Of a DNA stretch of 64,000 nucleotides, positions 49,138 to 59,263 are shown piece by piece. Source of the stretch: Cavenderia fasciculata. Taxonomy: Eukaryota > Evosea > Eumycetozoa > Acytosteliales > Cavenderiaceae. Within the stretch, counting starts at the first letter, position 1, and every line of letters begins with the position of its first letter. Under the pieces are notes generated by a model that ran no database searches, had not been told where the DNA came from, and saw only the letters and a program-made list of their open reading frames with translations. The translations under genes were made by a program, and so were the position numbers. Location of the stretch: NCBI RefSeq assembly GCF_000203815.1, contig NW_004457635.1, forward strand, positions 310,001 through 374,000, read 5' to 3'.

Positions 49138-51654
49138 TCGACCCCTCATACCTCGCAGATTTTGAGTTTTTTTTTTTTTATTTCCTTAATACTTTAAATA
49201 AAGATTGTAAAGTATCAATGAACAAGTAAATCAAGTAAGATGAACTTATAATACTCGGAGTGGTCTATGTTAATGTTTAATGGTTGGGGAGAAATTCTTT
49301 AAATGTCGAAGATATTCGTCTCACAAAATTTTGTAGGGTGGTTTTGAAAGATGCATATCTTTATATGGGATAGATGTATCAAACAAACAAAACTGAACAA
49401 TGTATCATATACTACAGTTGAAGGACTATATTTTTTCTAGGATAGATTTTTAAACTTGAAATAAAAGAGATATTAATGATATTTAAAAGTACAAAAAATT
49501 TGAGATAGAGAAAAGGCGATTTCAGGGTAAGATTATTTGAGACCCAAATATATCTAAAGCATTAAAGATTGGTTATATTATTTTTTATTTACATTTATAC
49601 ATCAAGAAAGGTTGGTTTTAGTGAAAAATATGGTGTGGAGAAGGTTTTTACAATTTGGTGTGAGATTTTACGCGGCAGCTTATAAATGGTATGCTTTACT
49701 TGGGTAAACGATATTCTTTGACTAAAGACGTAGCAAGTGTTCTAATGAACTCCCTGTGATCCAGGTGACTCTCTACATTATGAATATACATAATATATGC
49801 ATTTGTGACAGCATACATAAGAAGTCCAAGGAATTGGCTTTGGTCAGTGGACGAGTGTGGATGGTTGTGCCAAAAGTAGGTAGCCAACTGGTTGAATTGA
49901 TCGAGCGCTCTCTTGGTATCATCATAGCGATTAAGTATAAGACTTCTACCTACTGACGTTACCCTGGTTTTGGACGACTTCATCTTAAAAGAATTTGTCG
50001 CTAATCTCATCACCTTGTTTCTGTGATAGCCAGCGGCGATAGTGGCACCCTTGAAAGCAAATCTTGACTTCCATTGGGGCAGCCCAACAATGATTCCTAC
50101 TTTCCATACTTCCGATGGGAGTCTATCTGCTTTAATACAAAGCGTTCCATACATTCCATTTCTTTCCAAGTAACTTATTTGGTTTAGTGTGGAGAACTTG
50201 CTGTCAGCTGTTATATGATAGTCCTTTTTGGTGTCTAGTTTAACAGATTCAACTAGTTTTTGAAAACTTGTCTCTCCATTGTATTCCTTGCTTGGTATCA
50301 TAGCTAACAAGTACCTTGTCTTGGTATCTGAAAGGGTGTTGTACTCTATGGCCCACTTCTCTGGTTTGTCTTTGTTAAAACTGAGTAGATCTTTATCTCT
50401 AGGCTTTGCTTTGATCCTTGATTCGTCGACTGTGAGAAAAGTACCAGGGTCTATGTGTCTTTTGAAGTTGGCTTGAAGCATATTAACAAATATGTCGATG
50501 GGGATGTAGATGTTGGGGTGAATAAGCTCCCATCTGGACTTGGGAAGAGATTCTCCCTTGAATGGGTAATTGTATGACCATGTTCCAGTAGTAAACAGTT
50601 CTGTGTTATTATCTATTCCAAGGGTTATAGATGTAAACACCAAAGCAAAGTAATTGTATACTTCAAATACGTTAAGCTTTGGTTTATCTTGACAAAATGC
50701 ATCTGTACGGTTGCTGAAAAGCACAATTTCCTTGACAATGCTCTTTGTAATCATGCTCCTGAAATAATCGAGAGGTTCAGATGATGTTGGAACACGCTTC
50801 CACCTATGTCGATGTATATTCATCCTCTCTTCAAATATAGGGTCTTTTATTCCTTCCCGACCTACAGCTCTAAGTTTAGGAGCTAGATCTTCAAACCTGT
50901 TGACTAAAGTTAGTGATTTTTATAAGATGAAAATGTTACTATCATGCTTACTCTATAAATTCTTCTCCTCTTGGTACCTTAGTATGCTTGATTGGCTGTC
51001 CATCTGTACCATCTACTTGTTGTTGAATTGGTTTTCTCTTATTCGGCATTGTATAGATAAAAAGCTGAGTAATAATAAGTAAAAAAATCTATACAAAACT
51101 TTGTGTATGTGAATTTGTATTTAAATTTTAAACTAAGTTTTTTTTGGCGGGTTTGCAAGTAGTTACTTTCAGCTTATTATCGTACAACAAGGTTTTTATT
51201 TTATTTTGATAGAAATATACCAATCGATGGATCTATTTGTCTAGTGATACACAAAGAAAGTTTTAATAAAAAAAAATAAAATATGACCTATTTTTATCTC
51301 TCATAACGATCACCGATCTAAGTCTCGTTTTTAGGTATATTTCACCATTTCTCGAAAAAAGAATATTCCTACATTTGTAGAATCATAATCCTTTTGTTCC
51401 CTTCTTCCAGCACCTAATCTATTTAAAATAACATTGATGTAAAAAAACCTAGTATACTATTTTTTATGAAATAAAATACTATCACAATTTCTTTTGATTT
51501 GAACAAATATTTTACGCTCAACCAAGTTTAATCTGAGCACTATCATGTAAAGTAATCAGATTTGGTATATACTTGTTCCTTTCCTACATTTTATTAATTT
51601 AATTAAAAAATATTAAAGTAAAAATCGAAAATTGTGCGAGGTCTGGGGAGTCGA
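49138..51654. mobile_element. piggyBac-like DNA transposon with imperfect terminal inverted repeats
   Basis: A 2.5-kb element between family members 2 and 3. The left end at 49138-49157 and the reverse complement of the right end at 51635-51654 agree at 17 of 20 positions. Both read TCGAC-CC-CA-ACCTCGCA, and the similarity continues inward as A/T-rich sequence. A single transposase gene (minus strand) lies roughly central, with about 540 bp on the left and 590 bp on the right. A flanking TTAA duplication, expected for piggyBac, is not visible, so the exact ends may be off by some bases or worn. The ends still agree and the transposase frame is open, so the insertion looks fairly young. Confidence 0.7.
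49696..51049 (-). CDS. piggyBac-like transposase (DDE_Tnp_1_7 type)
   Basis: Exons are 51049-50952 and 50896-49696 (intron GTAAGC...CAACAG), giving about 432 residues. The catalytic Asp triad is visible. The first is in 'FLTVDESRIKAKPRD', which aligns with the piggyBac 'LTIDEQL' block. The second is in 'YHITADSKFSTLNQISYL', aligning with 'ITCDNWFTS'. The third is in 'RYDDTKRALDQFNQL', aligning with 'YNKTMGGVDLFDQ', and is followed by the family helix 'LMYAVTNAYIMY'. 'DKPEKWAIEYN' matches the 'NKPxKWGIK' block. No C-terminal Cys-rich PHD/RING finger is present, so this is shorter than insect piggyBac (594 residues). It seems complete, but activity cannot be judged. Confidence 0.88.
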
Positions 51655-51741
51655 CTCGAGGAAAACCCAATCAAATTTCAAAAGAAATACAAAACCTTAA
51701 AATTTTCATCAGTTCTTGTACAAAGGTGATTTAGTTTATAA

Positions 51742-54407
51742 TTATTTGATCCTTGAAAATGTTATAGCGAATTGGCTTTGATGTCCCAATCGATCATATT
51801 GATCAGAGATAAGTTTAGATGTAGAGTAATCAATTTTAAAGCAAGTGGCTGACGTGTCTAGTACGGTGGGGTGATAGTGGATTGATAAATAAATCTTTGA
51901 ATATGAACCATCTTTGAAAGTTCCATCAATAAACCATAAATATTACTACAATGTTTTCTATCATGATGAGAATATGGTTGGTCAATATATTTGAATATTT
52001 GAACTGATGGATTGAATTGGAGACAGTGTGTTGTATTATAGGTTGAGGTTGTTATCTTTTTGATTCTATTTGGTAGTTTTATCAAGTCACTACCAGAGTA
52101 CGAGTGAAAAGAGAGATGCAATCTGTCTTATATGTACTATACATGTATTGTGTACAATACAATATATGTATTTAGAACATCCAAATCATTGGAATTGATT
52201 GAGATGGATCTGAGAGATTGTTTGACATCATCAGAGATTGCCCAATAAATCATATCTCCATAGAGTTTGGTGATTGGTTTTCCTTTTAATGCTTCAATCA
52301 CTCCACAAAGGGCCTGATGGGATTTAATGTGGCGTATATCCAATTTTGTCAAGAACTGGAGCCCACTGATACCATCAAGGTCAATATCTTGATTATATGT
52401 AGATCTTTGATAGTGAAAAAATACTAGAGATTTGATATTGGGTAGATATTTGATACAAGATGTCGATTGGTCAGTAGGACACTGTACCTTGGTGATTGCT
52501 AGTCTTTGATTTTCATCTATTTGGCTGTGTACGGCCCCATGGGTATGAACACGAATCGAGTTGATATTATCCAAGAGAAAATATTCATTATTGGATTCAA
52601 TTTGATTGCGATGATCATTGAATATATCTCTGGGGATAAATAAATGATTAAAATGATTTAATTTGATATAGTTGAATATTTCCTTTGAAATGAGTGATAG
52701 TTGTAATCTTGATCGATTGACATGTACTCCATTCAATCCAAGTGGAGGGTATGGTGTTGTGGTTGAAAAATGAACAGCGCATTGATTCTTGATAGAATGG
52801 AATGATTCCATCAATCCTTCATCATCCAATATTGACATTCCTTTTTCTTTCCATTTATCCAATATATGTATATCATAAATACAAGTACAACGAGCTCTTA
52901 AATTCCAAACCATAGATATAATCTTTCTAATAATATTATTTGGTAATTGTTGACTATTATTATTATTATTATTATTGTTTTTTTCAGTTTGTATTAAAGA
53001 GGAGGAATGAAGATGATTACCTTCTATTAATTTGAATTGTAATTTGTAATTTGATGTATTTGAAATAGTTGATCCTAGATATTCATATCCCAATTCTTTA
53101 AATTTGATGACATTTACGTCTAAAATGTTGATTGGCGAATCAATTATGATTCGTTTGATATTGTTTTTAATGGTGATCATTGATGAGTGTATTTTATCCA
53201 AATCGATCTTGTTCAATTCTGGAATGTAGGAATAATATGATATGTTTTTGAATCTGACAGCGTGAACTTGTGGAGCTTGCTCAACTAATAAATCTATTAA
53301 ACCTTTTTTATGTGCAGTGAAGGTAACTTTTACGACAGTGGCAGGCACAAACAACCCCAAATCACTCACTGATGCACCATAAACAATGTGGTTGAGATTG
53401 GGAAAGTCCTCTTGTTTGATATTTAGATTGAGGTCTGGTGATGATATGGCTCTAAGATTTTGTTTGACTTGTGCATCCAATGAATCCCAATCAAAGTATT
53501 TTGGAAGAATGATCTTGGTGATACGAGTACCTGGTTTGATGAGTGTCGGCAAGATTTGAAACATATCTGGACCAGCATTACAATAGACACATAAAAGGTT
53601 GATGGATGTGAGGTTGTCAAAATTGGTAAACAGTGATACCAATGAATCGGTGTCGAGATCATTGTATAGAGAAATAGTTTTGACCTTGGGGAAGTGAATG
53701 GCCAACCTGTCCAGATTAATTAATGTCACTTCTATTAATCTTGATCTCCCTAGTAGGTGAATCTTTTCAACATGATAAACGATATTTTTGAAAGGGTCAC
53801 TATCCAAGAAAGCAACAAACACATTGCCAAAATGGACTGTGAGTTTCTTGATGATGATGTGATGACGGTCTTTGATATAATCACTTTTTTGATCACTTCT
53901 TCCCAACGTTAGATCGGTGATTAGAGAAAAGAGGGTAGTTGACACGTAAGAATATACTCTCTTGGAGACAAATCCTAATGATCTCTTCCATTGCTTGTTA
54001 TCATTTGTCCATATCATTTCATCCTTATTGAAATTGAATTTTGGTCGGTGTCCCCTATCGACTACGAATCTGTGAATAGGACACATTTCCTCTCTACCGA
54101 GTGCATGTATCCTTACAAGAGCTTCAGTTTGAAGATACCCAAACGGTGACAGATCTTGTTTACACTTTTTCTTGTAGGGGTATGAATAGTAACGAGGTCG
54201 GTTCTGACTTTCAAAGTGAGGAACTGATTGTTTTTTGTGAAAGGCATCTCTAAACTGACTTGAATAGACACAAGTACAGATATCGATAGTATTGAATGCC
54301 TCCTTTAGTATTCTAGCAATGATGATCCATGGCAAGCAATACTCTAATGTACCCTGATTGTAATCTTTTAGTGTCTCCATAACTTTGTTCTCGATATCGA
54401 TTGACAA
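51742..54407 (-). pseudogene. Double F-box-like/LRR family member 3, broken near its 3' end
   Basis: The frame is open for 756 codons (54407-52137) from 'MSIDIENKVMETLKDYNQG' through unit A and most of unit B ('QLPNNIIRKIISMVW', 'LSLISKEIFNYI'). No SAP segment is present. At 52128-52172 about 17 bp of family sequence are replaced by about 42 bp containing an 8-bp palindrome (TGTATTGT/ACAATACA), which brings in a stop. The homologous C-terminus then continues in another frame (52121-51858) and, after a further 1-nt loss, to the usual 'TFSRIK' end at 51742. A truncated 756-residue protein could still be made. Most of the sequence is undamaged, so the loss is recent. Confidence 0.75.
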
Positions 54408-54585
54408 TCAGATCCTTTGGCAGTATAATGTTGTTCTTTTGTGTATACAATATTTCCTATTATCTTCAAGAGTGGGAAGTGAAATGACTGTTAGCATTCC
54501 CCAAAGTTTGACAAAATTGTTTTATTTAAAAAATTAATTAAATTTATTTGTTTACAAAGAAAGGTCAATCAATGATTACAAAATG

Positions 54586-55839
54586 TTAATTAATACTACA
54601 ATACAGATAATTATATTTATTACATAAAGAAATATGATTATTATCTTGAGATTGGATTAATTTAAATTGTAATTTGTTAAATGATGTATTTGAAATGGTT
54701 GATCCTAGATATTCGTAACCCAATTCTTTAAATCTGATGACATTACTTTCTAAAATGTTTACCGATGAATCAATGATGATTCGTTTGATAGTATTTCGTA
54801 TTGGCATTGATGATTGTATAATCTCTAAATCCAGTCTATCATACTGAGCAACATATTTATAATTGGATATGTTTTTGAATCTGACAGTTTGGATATGTGA
54901 ATTGTCAGCCAATGAAGCTATTAAACCTTGTTTATGTGTCGTGAATGTAACCTTTCTGGCACTCTGAGGCACTGATATACCAGCCTGTTTGATAAGAAAT
55001 GTACGAATATAAACAATATGTCTTAGAGATGAAAAGTCTTGATTGAAATCTGGATACATTGAAGATACTACTTGAAGGTTTTGTTTGACTCCTTTATCCA
55101 ATAAATCCCAATCAAAATGTTCTGGAAGAATGATCTTGGTGATACGAGTACCTGGTTTGAGGAGGAGGAGTGTTGGTATTTGATGCAAAAAATCTGAACT
55201 ACTGTAAGAGGTACACAAAAGGTTGATGGAGGTGAGGTTGATGAACCGAGTGAAAAATGTTGTGATTGTATTGATGTTGGTGTCACTGTAATGTACAATA
55301 CTCTTGAGGTTGGGTAGAGCATTGGTCAACTCGTCCAGATTATCTGTCCTTGTGAGTGATGTCCCTTTGTAATGTAGCTTTTCTACACCACACAATAGAT
55401 CTATTGTGGACGAGTCACTACTACTACTATAGTGATTAAATAAATCCTTTAACTTTGTAAAAGATTTACCGGGAAGGATGGTAAGAGTAGTGACCTTTTT
55501 GATAATACAATGATCATCTTTAATGTGATTCCACCATTCTTTTAATTGATCGTCATCGAATGGCTCTAACACTATATTGGTGAATAGAGTGGTCGACACA
55601 TACAAGAATACTCTCTTGGAGACAAGTCCCAATGATCTCTTCCATCGCTTACTTTTGTCTTTGCATAGAGTCGATTTGACTATACCCTTGTAGACACAAG
55701 TACATATATCGATAGTTTCACAAGCCTCCTTTAATATTCTAGCAATGATGAACCACGGCAAGCAGTACTCCAACACACCTTGACTGTAATCTTTCAACAA
55801 AATGTTATTATGCTGCATGTTGTTGTGGGTATTCATCAT
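54586..55839 (-). CDS. Family member 4, single-unit (half-length) form
   Basis: A 417-residue frame covering only unit A: 'YSQGVLEYCLPWFIIARIL', 'ICTC', 'LGLVSKRVFLYVS', 'TRITKIILPEHFDWD', 'VKQNLQVVSS', 'VPQSARKVTF', ending after 'FKELGYEYLGSTI'. It stops exactly where the Asn-rich linker and unit B start in other members. It lacks the segment between 'ICTCVY' and 'KRWKRS' (about 80 residues in members 1-3). It may be an independent one-unit protein or a truncated copy. Its start is head-to-head with member 5, 110 bp away. Confidence 0.6.
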   Translation of the reverse strand: MMNTHNNMQHNNILLKDYSQGVLEYCLPWFIIARILKEACETIDICTCVYKGIVKSTLCKDKSKRWKRSLGLVSKRVFLYVSTTLFTNIVLEPFDDDQLKEWWNHIKDDHCIIKKVTTLTILPGKSFTKLKDLFNHYSSSSDSSTIDLLCGVEKLHYKGTSLTRTDNLDELTNALPNLKSIVHYSDTNINTITTFFTRFINLTSINLLCTSYSSSDFLHQIPTLLLLKPGTRITKIILPEHFDWDLLDKGVKQNLQVVSSMYPDFNQDFSSLRHIVYIRTFLIKQAGISVPQSARKVTFTTHKQGLIASLADNSHIQTVRFKNISNYKYVAQYDRLDLEIIQSSMPIRNTIKRIIIDSSVNILESNVIRFKELGYEYLGSTISNTSFNKLQFKLIQSQDNNHISLCNKYNYLYCSIN

Positions 55840-55897
55840 GATTGCTGTTTCTATTATTTAACAACAACAAACAATAAGATAACATTTACTATTACTA

Positions 55898-55928
<31 letters not shown>

Positions 55929-55950
55929 TTTTGATAATCACATTTCGAAA

Positions 55951-57846
55951 ATGGCATTATTTTTTTCAAAGTCAATCTTTTCATTGCAATGTTTAGCTTA
56001 TAATAATAATAATAAGAATAATATCTTTAAAAGAAAAGTTAATATATATGGAGAAGAGGAAGAATATACATATGGGCAGTTGAGCATATTCTATGAAAAT
56101 AAACTAATAGAATTGTGCAACAAACTTGGTGTGCTTACAACAAACGAGACAATGCATCAGATGATAGAAAAGATACTAGATCAAGACTTTCCAAGTCTCC
56201 GACACATCCACATCAAGCTTTACGCTGGAGAACAGAATTGGAGAGAATTGGTAGTACCCGAAAGTGTCAAAAAGCTTACATTCATCTCCACCAGATGTAT
56301 CTCCATTTACTCGTAATCCTCACGTTCGAGCCGTCAGATTCAACAATACAACAGAGAATAATTTTAATACATTACAGTTTCGATTAACCAATCTCAACAT
56401 CATCACCATTGACCAAAAATCAGATGCTTTAGATATTCAAGTAAATAGATTTAAAGAAATAGGATACGAATATATTGGATCAACATTTAGAAACAACTTT
56501 CAAAAATTATCTTTTAAAAAATCAATCCTAGAAATTAATGATGATAATAATAATAATAATAATAGTAGTAGTAGTTGTAATAATATTGATTAATAGTGAA
56601 AATATTGGTAATAATAATATTAGTAATAGTAGTAGTTGTAATAATATTGATTATAATAATAGTAATAGTACAAATCTAAAATTACCAAATTCTATTATTT
56701 ATAATATTATATCTATGGTTTGGAATTTAAGAGATCGTTGTACATGTATTTATGATACAAATGTATTAGAGAGAAATCAATTGATGATTTGGAATGATGA
56801 ATCATTTATTGAATCATTCCATGCAATCAAGAATCAATGTTCAGTTCATTTTTCAACAACAACAACACCGTATACTCCACTTGGATTGAATGGAATACAT
56901 GTCAATCGATCAAGATTACAACTATCACTCATTTCAAAGGATATATTCGATTATATCAAATTAAATCACTTTAATCATTTATTTATATCTCGAGTTGGTC
57001 AAGAAGTGTATACCCAAAAACCAGCTGATACTTGCATGTTAAAGAATAACATTAGATCAATCTCTTCAGCCCGTTTCAGTATTGAACATAGAAGTGCAGT
57101 GACGTTGTTTACAAGGGAACAGAGATTGGCAATCACCAAGATAAATTGTTTGGTCCCGACCCACAGCTCACTCCAGTCACTCATTTCCTTTTCCAACCTC
57201 ACCTCTCTCCTCCTCAGAGATGCATTCGACTACCCACCAACGACATTTATTGCTAGACTCGAACTTGACCAAACTGGATATTCGTAGTGTTCAAACAGGT
57301 CACACAACTCCTGAACAGAATCAACTTGCCAAGGTACTAAAAGGAAAACCAATCACCAAACTCTACTACCACCAGAGTATGACAAGTTCATACCTCGAAC
57401 TTTCAGATGACGTTAAACAATCACTCCGATGCATTTTAATCGACCCCAAACAATCTAATATTCTCGATCATTTTCCAAATGTCACTCATCTTCAACTTCA
57501 TCCAGAACACTCTGCAGAGTATAAAGAAGAATTCAAGTTTCCAGACAGAATCAAAAAGATAACATGCTCCAACTTTGAAAGTGCAAGACAACTTGTCAAA
57601 CTCAACACTTGTCTTGACACTTTTAAATATTATCGCAAGGATGGATACGATATCCTTCTTTTCCTAAATGAACTTTCAAAAGATTTTAGTCTTTCACACC
57701 TCAAAACATTTATTTATCAATCCAACTCTACCATTCCTCTAATAGACATGCCAACTACCAATTTTCAACTAATCCACTCGAGATCTAAAATCATTGGAAA
57801 TGTTGATCAAAAAATTCACTTATTATTTTCAAGAAGAGAGGAATAA
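55951..57846 (+). pseudogene. Family member 5, rearranged and frame-broken, opposite strand
   Basis: It opens with a SAP-like segment ('YENKLIELCNKLGVLTTNE'). It then jumps to 'DFPSLRHIHIK' and 'VPESVKKLTF', so most of unit A (about 300 residues) is deleted. Unit B follows in three changing frames: 'LPNSIIYNIISMVW' with 'RSRLQLSLISKDIFDYI', then 'KPITKLYYHQS', 'VKQSLRCILI', 'FPDRIKKITC', ending 'LLFSRREE'. Frame changes fall near 56290, 56590 and 57220-57280. No GT-AG introns that would join the pieces were recognised, so it is treated as a pseudogene. It is the only complete-length member on the plus strand apart from the copy at 63650. Confidence 0.65.
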
Positions 57847-58066
57847 ACTAATATTAATAAATAAAAATTACATCCTCATTGTTAACAATAGTTATTTAAA
57901 AAAGAAAGAAACTAAACTAAACTATTTAATTTTTTTTTTTCTATTTTAATGTTTACAAATTATATCTTATATTTGATAACTTTTATTACAAACGTTGTTT
58001 GTTGGTAGAACAAAATAAAGTATTTTGGAAGGAGAAAGAAGGATAGTTTTTTTTTTTTTTTGTTTT

Positions 58067-58693
58067 TTAATCATTGGCAACGACTGGAGCAGATGTTGAT
58101 TCACCACTACCAGTACCTGCAGTGGCACCGCCAAGAGTAGGAGAGGCAGGGGCAGCAGCATTACCACCAAGATTCTTGTGTCCGATGATACCTCCGAGTG
58201 CAAGGGCGGCCAAATTGATGGCTTCGAGAATGACAATACCGGCACCAACCTTTTTGAGGAAATCATAGTCTTCCCAAATCTTGAGACTGAGGTATTGTTG
58301 AGGGAATTCGATACCCATAAGATCCAAGGCGTAGCAGAGACAGTTGTACTCGTCGGTCCAAACCTTGTCCATCAACTCGATCAAACGTCTATTGAATTCT
58401 TCTGGTTTAGGCTTGTGAAGGAAACGGAACTTGAGCCACATCTTGTGATCCATGGTTGGGTTCTTGACAAAGGCAAGTTCATATGATGTATTTGCAATGA
58501 TTTCAACATTGGATTCTGGATAAGAGTGGTAGTACTTTCCATTGTGCAATACTGTAAAATGAATATAGTCTACAGTCTTGAAGAGTACCAAGTAGTATTC
58601 ATCTTGAACTGGGACTGCCTCTGCACTGTGAGGTTCGAATATCTCCAAGAATTTTTCAATAAATGGTGCTCCGTGTTGAATGATTAATGACAT
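58067..58693 (-). CDS. Unrecognised protein with possible permuted papain-fold (His...Asn-Cys) pattern and C-terminal hydrophobic helix
   Basis: A 208-residue single-exon frame. The middle holds 'YIHFTVLHNGKYYHSYPES' and, 80 residues later, 'EYNCLCYALDLMGI'. A His block followed by an Asn-Cys block on a helix resembles the permuted NlpC/P60-LRAT and PPPDE enzymes, but this is weak and based only on pattern. A hydrophobic helix 'AGIVILEAINLAALALGGIIG' near residues 155-175 and a small Ala/Gly/Thr tail end the protein, so it may be membrane-anchored. Codons are GC-richer than in the neighbouring family genes. No firm family is named. Confidence 0.7.
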   Translation of the reverse strand: MSLIIQHGAPFIEKFLEIFEPHSAEAVPVQDEYYLVLFKTVDYIHFTVLHNGKYYHSYPESNVEIIANTSYELAFVKNPTMDHKMWLKFRFLHKPKPEEFNRRLIELMDKVWTDEYNCLCYALDLMGIEFPQQYLSLKIWEDYDFLKKVGAGIVILEAINLAALALGGIIGHKNLGGNAAAPASPTLGGATAGTGSGESTSAPVVAND

Positions 58694-59263
58694 ATTGTAA
58701 TATAATTATATATTTAGGTAAATAAGGTAAGTGTAGTGTGTAAGTGTATATGTATATGTACAAAGAAAATAAAGAGAATAATGATGAAAGAGAATGAAAA
58801 TGATGATCAGCTGAGCAAGGAGCTCAATTTAAAAACAGATTCTTCTTCTGAAATCAGGTCCTTTGCGTGACACAGACTTTTCAGAGACAAAGAGAAGAAG
58901 ATTGGGTGATCGATCGTTGAATGAGTACAAAGAGAGGTGTAAAATTAGATGAGACCGATGCAAAAAAAAACCCTACCAGGAGGTCAAAGCAGTAGGTGGG
59001 TTTTTTCAAAATGACTCAACACGTGTTCCACATCTTTGCATCTTTGACCACAAGATTTTAACGGGCGTCCGAATGCACAAACGGGTAACCCTCGCCGTTT
59101 GGGCGACAACCTAACCCCAATCTACTCCACCGCGTACCCAATAGATTATAAAGATGATGATACTCTGATATACCTTTGTTTGCTTTAAAAAAATAATTGT
59201 TATATATTATTATATGCCGATTCTATGTATAAGATTTATTTCATTGTTGTAAAGAAGAAGGTT
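58694..59263. other. Spacer with an unusually GC-rich, hairpin-forming block
   Basis: A 570-bp stretch upstream of the 58067-58693 gene. From about 58950 to 59150 the composition is clearly GC-richer than other spacers. Two inverted repeats are seen: an AAAAAACCC/GGGTTTTTT stem (arms near 58964-58977 and 58995-59006) and AAACGG/CCGTTT with a 10-nt loop (59079-59084 and 59095-59100). It could be a promoter, a structured RNA or a small non-autonomous element. No known RNA motif was recognised. Confidence 0.4.

Noticed and set aside
43020-57846. Interpreting the repeated large frames as a retroelement or LINE
   Set aside because: No reverse transcriptase, integrase, protease or nucleic-acid-binding Cys motifs; content is helix/LRR-like throughout, so a host multigene family fits better.
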